Shown here one piece after another: positions 38,550 through 46,235 of a stretch of DNA of 56,298 nt. Position numbers and translations under genes: made by a program. Numbering within the stretch: position 1 is the first letter of the stretch; every line of letters starts with the position of its first letter. The notes below the pieces were generated by a model. That model was not told the DNA's origin and did not search any database. It saw only the letters and a program-made list of their open reading frames with translations. This DNA comes from an uncultured Flavobacteriales bacterium (GTDB lineage Bacteria > Bacteroidota > Bacteroidia > Flavobacteriales_D > Parvicellaceae), in contig CALSNM010000023.1 of the NCBI GenBank assembly GCA_943787725.1, forward strand, positions 1-56,298. The letters are read 5' to 3'.

Positions 38550-39752
38550 ATGAAAAAAGCGATTAATAAAAAACAAAATATTTTCACCCTTGTATTTTCC
38601 GCTTTGGGTGCTATTTTGGGGTTTACGCTTTTATTAATAACACTTCAATTGTTCACGGATGTTGATGCCATTTTTAATTCTGAATCTGATGCGATCGATT
38701 CAGAATACTTGGTGCTTAAAAAGCATGTTTCAACCCTTAACACAATTGGGCTTTCAAGCAATACAACCTTTGATTCTAAGGAAATTGAAGAAATTAAAAA
38801 CCAAAATTTCATAAAAGATATTGCACCATTTAACAATGCAACCTTTGAGGTAATGGCAGTATTGGGTATGGAAGGAGGTAAATTTCCTACGATGAAATCA
38901 TTGGCGTTTTTTGAAACGGTTCCAGATCAATTCATAGATGCAGAAACGAAAAACTGGGGATGGGAAAAAGGAAATACACAAGTCCCTATTATTTTACCAA
39001 ACACCTATTTAGATGCTTATAATTTTGGAATAGCACAAACAGCTGGGACGCCGCAAGTAAGCAAAGGAATAATTGGAGCTTTTTCCATCAAACTAGAAAT
39101 TTCTGGAAATGGCAAAAAAGCTATATATCAGGGAAATGTTATCAATTTTTCTGATCGAATAAATTCAATTTTAGTTCCTAAAAGTTTCTTAGATTTTGCA
39201 AATATGGAATTCGGAACTCCCTCAAAACAGGAAATATTTAGAGTAATTGTAGAAGTTACAGATGCCAATGACCCGTCTTTAAAAAAATATATTGAAGAGA
39301 ATGGTTATGAAACAAATAGTGAGCAATTAAGAGGTGGTAAAGTAGAGCAAATACTGAGAGGTTTCTTAAATTTCCACGTACTCATTGGAATAATAATCAT
39401 TCTTCAATCTGCTTTTCTGTTTGTATTGTATTCTCAAATTTTAATCCAAAAATCTAAATATGAAATACAGTTGTTGTTAATTCTTGGTTATAAATGGAAA
39501 ACTATCACGAATCAAATAAACAAATCATTTATATGGGTATTTATGCTTGTCGGTTTCGTTTCATTCTTATGTTTCGGAGCTGTTAAACTTTGGTTTAACG
39601 CCTGGTTATTGGAAGAGGTTGGAATGGAAGTAACGAGTCTAGTTTCAGCAAGCACACTGCTTTTTGGTCTTGGATTTTTGTTGTTGTTCCTATTATTCAC
39701 AGGGTTTAACATTTCAACTAAAGTGAAACAATTAGCAAAACCGAATTCTTAA
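38550..39752 (+). CDS. ABC transporter permease, FtsX/LolC-like
   Basis: 400 residues: one N-terminal membrane helix (about 14-36), a large periplasmic domain (about 40-275) and three C-terminal helices (about 278-300, 325-350, 365-388) forming the FtsX-type core. This MacB/FtsX topology (one plus three helices) fits the ATPase encoded 12 bases upstream. Only one permease gene is present, so it likely works as a homodimer. Confidence 0.82.
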   Translation: MKKAINKKQNIFTLVFSALGAILGFTLLLITLQLFTDVDAIFNSESDAIDSEYLVLKKHVSTLNTIGLSSNTTFDSKEIEEIKNQNFIKDIAPFNNATFEVMAVLGMEGGKFPTMKSLAFFETVPDQFIDAETKNWGWEKGNTQVPIILPNTYLDAYNFGIAQTAGTPQVSKGIIGAFSIKLEISGNGKKAIYQGNVINFSDRINSILVPKSFLDFANMEFGTPSKQEIFRVIVEVTDANDPSLKKYIEENGYETNSEQLRGGKVEQILRGFLNFHVLIGIIIILQSAFLFVLYSQILIQKSKYEIQLLLILGYKWKTITNQINKSFIWVFMLVGFVSFLCFGAVKLWFNAWLLEEVGMEVTSLVSASTLLFGLGFLLLFLLFTGFNISTKVKQLAKPNS

Positions 39753-39844
39753 TTTTTTGTTAAAGTTTAATATATAAAGCATCCTAAACTTATTTGGTGC
39801 GTCATTTGTTATACTTTCGAATTAGAAAAGAAAATTTTTAAAAT

Positions 39845-41291
39845 ATGAAGAAGTTATTATTACTATTTATTCTTTTTTCAACTGTTGGAGCAAGTGCTCA
39901 ATACAGTCTTAAATTTAAGGTTAATGGATTAAAAGACACCACAATATTTCTTGCAAGATATTTAGGTGACAAGTTATATTACGCAGATACAGCTGAAGCT
40001 AAAAACGGCATAGTTGAATTTGAAAACCAATACGACGAAGGTGTATATACGGTAATCTGCCCTGGGCCGAAATGGTTTGAAGTTATTTTAGCTGATAAGG
40101 AGATTGAAATGGAGACTTCAATCAGCAACTTCATTACAAACATGAAAGTTAAAAAATCTGTAAATAATAAAATCTTTTACGATTACATCAAATTTATCAA
40201 CGAGAAGAAGAACGAAGCAAAAGATAAAAAAGACGATAAAGAGCTCATGGGTAGGTTAGACAAAGAAGTTAAAGCCTATCAGAAGAAATTGGTTGGAGAG
40301 AATAAAGATTTACTGGTAGGTAAACTAATTAACATGTCAATTGATCCAATCATTCCTGAGAACATCATAAAAAATGACACCTTACGATACAAATACTACA
40401 AAGCACATTATTGGGATAATATTGATCTATCCGACAAAAGGTTGGTTCATTACCCTGCATTCAAAAACAAATTACAGTTCTACTTTGAAAAAATGTTACT
40501 GCAACAAGCGGATACTATCTGTGCAAATGCGCATATCGTTAATCGAGCAGATGGAAAACGGATCTGAGATGTTTAAATACGTTGTTCATTTTATTACTTA
40601 CAAGTACGAAACTTCCAAAATTATGGGAATGGATGCAGTATTCTACTGTATGGCAGATTCTTACTATTGCCCCGCAGATAAATCCAGAGCTTATTGGTTA
40701 GATCCGGATAAATTAAAAGAGTTGTGCGAAAGAAAAGATGCGGTAGGACCATTGAGAGTAGGCCAGCCCGCTCCTAGAATTATTCTTGCCGATACTACTG
40801 AGGAAAAGTGGATAGATTTTTACACACAAGTAAAAACGGAACACACTGCCCTTATCTTTTGGGCGGATGATTGTGGACATTGCAAGAAAGAAATGCCAAA
40901 GTTGAAGAAGTTATATGCCGAACTGAAAGAAAAAAACATAAATATTGAATTCGTAGCAGTTGGAACTAGCCTTGAAAATAAAGGGTGGAAGAAATTTATT
41001 AAAGAGAATAACCTTCCTTGGATAAATATTTCAGATTTTCCAGATGCGAACGAAAATGCAATCAAATATTTAAACGAACTAAGAGTAACAGATTTACAAA
41101 GTTTAAACTTTAGAAAGACATATGATATTTTTAGTACTCCTCAAATTTACCTTTTGGATAAGGATAAAGTAATAAGAGCAAAAAAATTGGATGCGAAAAA
41201 TCTGGCTAAAATTTTAGAACATAAATTGAGTATCGATCTTGATTATGAAGAACCAGAGGAGGAAGAAAAGAAAAAAGAGGACACGCACTAG
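39845..41291 (+). CDS. Secreted thioredoxin-like (TlpA/DUF5106-type) protein, frameshifted
   Basis: About 481 residues if repaired. Layout: signal peptide (ends GASAQ), a DUF4369-like beta domain (LKFKVNGLKDTTIFLARY), a helical DUF5106-like middle (YYKAHYWDNIDLSDKRL, KYETSKIMGMDAVFY) and a C-terminal thioredoxin fold with FWADDCGHCKKEMP, where CGHC is the redox pair. The last 15 residues are almost all Glu/Lys/Asp. One extra base at about 40532 breaks the frame between ICANA and LIEQMENG, giving a stop at 40565. It is probably a periplasmic thiol-disulphide oxidoreductase. Confidence 0.82.
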
Positions 41292-41345
41292 TTAATTTAC
41301 TTGTTAACGAAGTGTTAAAGAATAAATAAGCGAGAGAAACCTGAT

Positions 41346-41353
41346 TATATTTG
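41346..41353 (+). promoter_or_regulatory. -7 element upstream of the first DUF1573 gene
   Basis: TATATTTG, exact consensus, about 44 bases before the start at 41397. No clear TTTG at the right spacing. Confidence 0.42.
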
Positions 41354-41396
41354 TAATTAGGAAATTAAAAATTAAACAATAAATAAAATCAAAATT

Positions 41397-41870
41397 ATGA
41401 AAAAAGCAATCTTAACATTTGGGATGATGTTTCTAGCAGTAATGGCATTCGACGTTAATGCTCAAGCTACAGCTGCGCCTGCTGCGAAAGCTATCCAAGT
41501 TGGTGGTGCCGAAATTAGCTTCGAAAAAGAAGTTCATGACTACGGTGTTATGGAACAAAATGGGAATGGACAGTGTGAATTTGTATTTACAAATACCGGA
41601 ACAGAGCCATTATTAATTACCAACGCCAGAGGATCTTGCGGATGTACTGTACCAGATTGGCCACGTGAACCTATCGCACCGGGAGCTTCTTCTGCTATCA
41701 AGGTAAAATATGACACAAAGAGAATCGGTTTAATTAACAAATCTGTAACGATTACGTCAAATGCAGAAACTTCTACTAAAATTATTAGAATTAAAGGTGA
41801 GGTTAAAGCACCAGCTGCTGGCGCAACTCCTATTAAGCCTGTTGATGGACCTGCAATTAAAAAAGGATAA
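41397..41870 (+). CDS. DUF1573 domain protein, secreted
   Basis: 157 residues: signal peptide (ends DVNAQA), a low-complexity Ala linker, then the DUF1573 Ig-like fold with HDYGVMEQNGNG, FVFTNTGTEPLLITNARGSCGCTVPDWP and VKYDTKRIGLINKSVTITSNA. The GSCGCT motif is the family hallmark. Proteins of this family are common in Bacteroidota envelopes; function is unknown. A strong terminator follows, and the second DUF1573 gene lies beyond it. Confidence 0.88.
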   Translation: MKKAILTFGMMFLAVMAFDVNAQATAAPAAKAIQVGGAEISFEKEVHDYGVMEQNGNGQCEFVFTNTGTEPLLITNARGSCGCTVPDWPREPIAPGASSAIKVKYDTKRIGLINKSVTITSNAETSTKIIRIKGEVKAPAAGATPIKPVDGPAIKKG

Positions 41871-41888
41871 TTAAATCAATACACTATT

Positions 41889-41924
41889 TAAAAACTCCGA
41901 TTGTTATAGTCGGAGTTTTTTTTT
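41889..41924 (+). terminator. Rho-independent terminator
   Basis: AAAACTCCGA (41891-41900), nine-base loop, TCGGAGTTTT (41910-41919), then more T. It separates the two DUF1573 genes. Confidence 0.88.
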
Positions 41925-41940
41925 ACCTAAAATTTTAAGC

Positions 41941-42315
41941 ATGAAGTTATTCTTTGCAATTCTATTATTTTCATTTTCCGTAAACGGATTTAGTCAAGCA
42001 AAGATTACGTTTAAAGAAAAAACCCATAGGTTTCCCAAAACAAAAGAAGGGGTTTTACTAGAACATGATTACGCTTTTACAAACACTGGAAATGAGCCAC
42101 TAATAATTGATGGAATAAAAGTTACTTGTTCTTGTACGAAATTTACTTATCCAAAAACACCCATTTTACCCGGCGAAAAAGGTATTATTCATGTTACTTT
42201 TGATACCAATAAAAAATATGAATGGCAAAATAGGACATTAGTAATTTCAAGTAATGCTGAAAAACCTACAAGCATTATTCGTTTCAAAGTAATGGTTGTT
42301 AACGAAAAGCATTAG
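41941..42315 (+). CDS. DUF1573 domain protein, secreted, short
   Basis: 124 residues: signal peptide (ends GFSQA) and one DUF1573 domain (YAFTNTGNEPLIIDGIKVTCSCTKFTYP, HVTFDTNKKYEWQNRTLVISSNA). Here the usual CGCT is CSCT. It is a paralogue of the gene at 41397 with no Ala-rich linker and no C-terminal extension. It lies 16 bases past the terminator, so it may rely on readthrough or an unseen promoter. Confidence 0.85.
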   Translation: MKLFFAILLFSFSVNGFSQAKITFKEKTHRFPKTKEGVLLEHDYAFTNTGNEPLIIDGIKVTCSCTKFTYPKTPILPGEKGIIHVTFDTNKKYEWQNRTLVISSNAEKPTSIIRFKVMVVNEKH

Positions 42316-42423
42316 GTTTGAAAAGTATTTTAGGAGAAAAAACAAACTTTTATTAACAAAAGCAAAACTAGCTTTTATGTTTATAGCTATTTCATCATTA
42401 CCTTTATCAACGAATTACCTACT

Positions 42424-43290
42424 ATGAAAAAATACATTATTTATTTCTCCATTTTGCTTTCCCAAATAGTTGGGTACGGACAGGAAAAATATAACAGTTT
42501 GTTTTGGGAAATATCAGGAAATGGGCTTAAAAATAATTCATACTTATACGGAACCATGCACACGCAAGACGAGCGTGCTTTCCAATTTAAAGAAGGCGTA
42601 ATAGATGCTTTTAACCAGGCAGAAATATATGCTATGGAGTTAAATATGGATAGTGTGAATCAAGGTGCTTTATTGAGCAAATTAATTATGGACTCAACCT
42701 ACTCGCTTAAAACATTATTAACAGCAGATGAATATGCAGTAGTATCAAACTTCTTCAAGGATTCGTTGGGACAGGCCCTTTTTATGTTTGAAAAGATGCA
42801 GCCGCTGTTTACAGCCCAAATGGTTACTCTAAGAGATTTAGAAGCACAACAAACCGACGCATTGGATATTTACTTTTTTAAAGAAGCTAAAAAACAAAAG
42901 AAACAGACAATTGGCTTAGAAAAAACCATAGAACAGATCGATGCATTTAGCGCTATTCCATATGAATTACAGGCTAAGGGATTAGTTGACGCAGTAAACG
43001 ACTATGGAAAAGAAGGTAAATTAGACATGGATGCCATGATAAAATATTATGCTGAAGGAAACCTGGACAAACTTTTGGAAATGACAACAAAAGATGAAGA
43101 AGATGAAGAATTGTCTAAAATTTTCAACGATATATTTCTTGTAAAAAGAAATTACAACATGGCCGACAGAGCTGAACCGTATATTAAAGAAGGAAGCACC
43201 TTTATTGCAGTTGGTGCTGCTCACTTGCCTGGAGAAGAAGGTGTTATTGAATTACTGCGCAAGAAAGGGTATAAAGTAATAGTAAAATAA
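42424..43290 (+). CDS. TraB/GumN family protein, secreted
   Basis: 288 residues with a signal peptide (ends GYGQ). Family motifs are SYLYGTMHTQDERAF near the N-terminus, YAMELNMDS, KKQKKQTIGLEKTIEQI and the C-terminal FIAVGAAHLPGEEGVIELLRKKGYKV. The two GxxH motifs (GTMH, GAAH) are the conserved hallmark and are proposed to form a metal-dependent active site in this superfamily. The cellular role is not established. The radical SAM gene starts 4 bases after the stop, so they are likely co-transcribed. Confidence 0.85.
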   Translation: MKKYIIYFSILLSQIVGYGQEKYNSLFWEISGNGLKNNSYLYGTMHTQDERAFQFKEGVIDAFNQAEIYAMELNMDSVNQGALLSKLIMDSTYSLKTLLTADEYAVVSNFFKDSLGQALFMFEKMQPLFTAQMVTLRDLEAQQTDALDIYFFKEAKKQKKQTIGLEKTIEQIDAFSAIPYELQAKGLVDAVNDYGKEGKLDMDAMIKYYAEGNLDKLLEMTTKDEEDEELSKIFNDIFLVKRNYNMADRAEPYIKEGSTFIAVGAAHLPGEEGVIELLRKKGYKVIVK

Positions 43291-43294
43291 ACCC

Positions 43295-44494
43295 GTGATT
43301 CCTAAATCAATATGTTTAATGCCCTGGATTCATTTATATGTGGATACAAACGGAAATGCCAAAGCCTGCTGCAATACGAGTATTACCTATGGCAATGTAA
43401 ACAATGAAAGTATCGAATCTATTTGGAATGGAGAATCGATTAAAAATTTTCGAAAAAACCTGTTGGAAGGTAAGAAAGATAAAAGATGTGCTGCCTGTTT
43501 TAAAAGAGAAGCAGTCAACAAAAGTAGTATTCGCACAGAAACATTAGATAAGTACAAGCCTTATCTTAAATGGCTCCAAAAGACTTCCACTGATGGCACT
43601 TGCAAGCATTCAAAACCCGTTTATTTAGATATTCGCTACAGTAACGTTTGCAATTTAAAATGTAGAACCTGCTGGCACGGAGCAAGTTCTAGTTGGTTTA
43701 ATGATGCTAAATTATTGAAAAGTAATTTTGGTGATAAAGCCATAATAAAAGCAACGCCAGAGAATGAAAAATTCATTGATGACTTGTTTACCTGCGACAC
43801 TGAATTAGAGGAAGTATACTTTGCAGGTGGAGAGCCATTGATGATGGAAGAACATTATTCTTTCTTAGATTCTTTACTTGATAAAAATCAAACTTCTCTT
43901 CATTTACGGTATAACACAAATTTAAGTGTACTAACACTAAAAGGTAAAAGTGCACTGCACTATTGGAAACATTTCAAGAAAATCACCCTGGCTGTAAGCA
44001 TTGATGCAATCGGAGAAAAAGTAGCCTATATAAGAAGTGGATTGAAATGGGAAAAGTTTTTAAAAAACATAGAATTAGTCAAGAAACAATGCCCACACAT
44101 TAAAATTCAAATTGCACCTACGGTTAGCAACTTATCCATACTCACATTATGCGATTTACATCAGTATTTTGTTAAGAATAATTTAACAAAAATTAATGAC
44201 ATATATCTCAACATACTGGATCGCCCAACTTATTACAATTGCAAAAACTTAACCAAATCAGTTAAGGAAAAAGCGAAAGATAATTTAATCGCTCATATAG
44301 AGTGGTTAAATAAAAAGAATGCCACACAACTTGTAATTAAAGAATTTGAGGCAGTAATTGACTATATGATGAATGATGCTAATGCCACACATTTAAAACA
44401 ATTTGCAATACAAACAGAAAAACTAGATATAATTAGAAATGAAGATATCAATTCAGTTTTTCCAGAATTAGTCCAATTTAAAGATACAAATTAG
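43295..44494 (+). CDS. Radical SAM protein with SPASM/twitch-like cysteine motifs
   Basis: 399 residues, GTG start 4 bases after the TraB/GumN gene. Unusually the auxiliary-cluster-like segment is N-terminal: CLMPWIHLYVDTNG, then ACCNTSI (Cys25, 26) and CAACFKRE (Cys65, 68). The radical SAM triad is C119-NLK-C123-RT-C126, followed by the glycine-rich EVYFAGGEPL. This matches the twitch-domain radical SAM proteins annotated in Bacteroidota, whose substrate is unknown. No precursor peptide gene is visible nearby, so I do not call a RiPP system. Confidence 0.83.
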   Translation: MIPKSICLMPWIHLYVDTNGNAKACCNTSITYGNVNNESIESIWNGESIKNFRKNLLEGKKDKRCAACFKREAVNKSSIRTETLDKYKPYLKWLQKTSTDGTCKHSKPVYLDIRYSNVCNLKCRTCWHGASSSWFNDAKLLKSNFGDKAIIKATPENEKFIDDLFTCDTELEEVYFAGGEPLMMEEHYSFLDSLLDKNQTSLHLRYNTNLSVLTLKGKSALHYWKHFKKITLAVSIDAIGEKVAYIRSGLKWEKFLKNIELVKKQCPHIKIQIAPTVSNLSILTLCDLHQYFVKNNLTKINDIYLNILDRPTYYNCKNLTKSVKEKAKDNLIAHIEWLNKKNATQLVIKEFEAVIDYMMNDANATHLKQFAIQTEKLDIIRNEDINSVFPELVQFKDTN

Positions 44495-45564
44495 ACAACG
44501 GACGCTATTAAATCTGAATTTTCTTTTTGCAAATTTCGAACTCTATTATTCATGACATAAAACCATAAGGGTGGAAACAATGCCAAGACTATCATTCCAG
44601 GATACCCTGTTGGCATTTGAGGAGACTCTTCAAAATGTCTGAGTATTTGATACTTTCTGTTTGGTCTATAATGGTGATCTGAATGTCTACTCAACTCAAA
44701 CAAAATACCTCTTCCCAAAGAATGATTTGAATTCCAGCTATGTACTGGCAGAACTTTTTTAAAGTTACCTTTATCACCAATATGTCGTTGTAAACCATAA
44801 TGTTCAATGTAGTTAACCGATTCTAGCAGCAGTATACCGATAATAGCACTAACCCAATACATTACCATCGTTTGCCAATTGAATAAGAATAAAATTGCTA
44901 CCAACAACCCAGATTGACACATAACATAAAACACCATTTCGTTTCTCCAATGTAATTTACTTCGACCTTGCTTACCCAATTTAAAAAACTCCAATTTCCA
45001 AGCTGAAATGTAGCCCATTATCATAGAACGAAACCAAAAAGAATAAACCAACTCACCATACCTAGATGTTGCTGGATCGTCTTCAGTGCTAACATTCTTA
45101 TGATGACCTCTGTTGTGTTCTATAAAGAAATGCATGTATTGAGAGGTTAATAATAATGCTTTCGACATCCATTGCTCATACTTTTTTGTTCTGTGCCCTA
45201 ACTCATGTGCTACATTTATTCCAAACACACCACAAGCTAATCCAAATGTTATTATTCGTCCAAACAACTCATAAACTTCCAATTTTTCTTGTACCGAAAA
45301 AAGAAAAAGTATTAATAATCCCCATTGAGCGGGCACAATCAGATAAACAACCCAATCATACATCTTATTAACTAATAACTTATCTTCCTCTTCTTTGGAA
45401 AGATTGCCTTCACTCACCGTTAACACTAGTTCCAAAAGCGGAATTACAATAAATGCATAAATCGGTAAAATAAAAGTTAACCAACCGTTAGAAGTCAGCC
45501 CAACAAATCCTAACCCCATGGATATATAAGCTAACAAATACCCTAAATTTCTTTTCATCTGCAT
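44491..45564 (-). CDS. alkB: Alkane 1-monooxygenase (AlkB family, membrane di-iron)
   Basis: 357 residues. The enzyme hydroxylates terminal methyl groups of alkanes, or related fatty acyl chains, in the inner membrane using a di-iron centre and rubredoxin. The histidine boxes are HELGH (120-124), EHNRGHH (149-155) and RHSDHH (293-298), with NYIEHYGL (251-258), all as in AlkB. About six hydrophobic segments surround them. No rubredoxin gene is nearby. It is divergent from a TetR-type regulator with a palindrome between them. Its 3' end overlaps the radical SAM stop by 4 bases on the other strand. Confidence 0.88.
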   Translation of the reverse strand: MQMKRNLGYLLAYISMGLGFVGLTSNGWLTFILPIYAFIVIPLLELVLTVSEGNLSKEEEDKLLVNKMYDWVVYLIVPAQWGLLILFLFSVQEKLEVYELFGRIITFGLACGVFGINVAHELGHRTKKYEQWMSKALLLTSQYMHFFIEHNRGHHKNVSTEDDPATSRYGELVYSFWFRSMIMGYISAWKLEFFKLGKQGRSKLHWRNEMVFYVMCQSGLLVAILFLFNWQTMVMYWVSAIIGILLLESVNYIEHYGLQRHIGDKGNFKKVLPVHSWNSNHSLGRGILFELSRHSDHHYRPNRKYQILRHFEESPQMPTGYPGMIVLALFPPLWFYVMNNRVRNLQKENSDLIASVV

Positions 45565-45585
45565 AAAGTCACGTTTGATTTAAAA

Positions 45586-45593
45586 CAAATATA
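45586..45593 (-). promoter_or_regulatory. -7 element of the alkB promoter
   Basis: Minus-strand TATATTTG, exact consensus, ending 21 bases before the alkB start at 45564. The TetR palindrome lies immediately upstream, over the expected -33 region. A plus-strand TACCTTTG at 45625-45632 could serve the regulator. Confidence 0.5.
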
Positions 45594-45596
45594 ACA

Positions 45597-45631
45597 AAAA
45601 GTAAACTACTTTTAACTTTTAGTTTACCTTT
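45597..45631. promoter_or_regulatory. Palindromic operator between alkB and the TetR gene
   Basis: GTAAACTA (45601-45608), 11 bases, TAGTTTAC (45620-45627), a perfect 8+8 inverted repeat. Outside it, one mismatched pair and then AAA/TTT extend it to 45597-45631. It covers the upstream elements of both divergent promoters, the usual site of TetR-family autoregulation. Confidence 0.6.
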
Positions 45632-45638
45632 GTTTGAT

Positions 45639-46235
45639 ATGGGAAGAATATCACTGGATAAACAACGGCTAAAATCACCAAAAAAGCGGGAAGATTTTGC
45701 TCGACTCCTTTTTCCTGTTTTTATGGAGGAAGGAATAAAAAATATATCGACAAATGACATATGTAATATACTATCAAAGTCAAAAGCCACTGTATACAAA
45801 CACTTTGATTCTAAAAAAGATATTGTAACCTATATTCTAAATGAGAAATTGGAAGCTATGCAGAAATTTCCTGGCTTATTATTCTCCAAAGACGAATATA
45901 AAGTCAGGTATCAAAAAGCAGTGAAATACATTTCTAACATTTTAGAAGATGTTTCTCCATTATTCTTAAGTGATCTTAAAGAAATCTATCCGGACCTATG
46001 GGGACATATAGAGAACTTCAAACAGTCAGCAATTTCTATTTTGAAGACATTCTATAATGACGGGATAGAAAGTGAAGTAGTAATCAAAATAGATCCAGAA
46101 TATCTCATTTTGCAAGATGAGTTATTTTTTGACACATTGATTAATCCTTTTTTAATGAAATCCAGAAAGCTAGATATTAAAAAAGCTTTTGACGCTTATT
46201 TTGAAATCAGGTTTAATGGGATAATGAAAAGATAA
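45639..46235 (+). CDS. TetR/AcrR family transcriptional regulator
   Basis: 198 residues from the ATG at 45639; a TTG 9 bases upstream is possible but less likely. The N-terminal helix-turn-helix is clear: EEGIKNISTNDICNILSKSKATVYKHFDSKKDIVTYI-type sequence at about 27-63. The C-terminal ligand domain is not recognisable beyond the family. Its divergence from alkB and the palindrome between them suggest that it represses alkB and itself in response to an alkane or fatty acyl ligand (inference). Its stop abuts that of the ABC exporter. Confidence 0.87.
   Translation: MGRISLDKQRLKSPKKREDFARLLFPVFMEEGIKNISTNDICNILSKSKATVYKHFDSKKDIVTYILNEKLEAMQKFPGLLFSKDEYKVRYQKAVKYISNILEDVSPLFLSDLKEIYPDLWGHIENFKQSAISILKTFYNDGIESEVVIKIDPEYLILQDELFFDTLINPFLMKSRKLDIKKAFDAYFEIRFNGIMKR

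Noticed and set aside
41350..41365. TTGTA half-site upstream of the DUF1573 gene as another operator
   Set aside because: The second half (TACAA at five bases) is missing, so it is only a chance half-site.
43295..44494. RiPP biosynthesis cluster around the radical SAM gene
   Set aside because: No precursor peptide, protease or exporter specific to it can be seen next to the gene.
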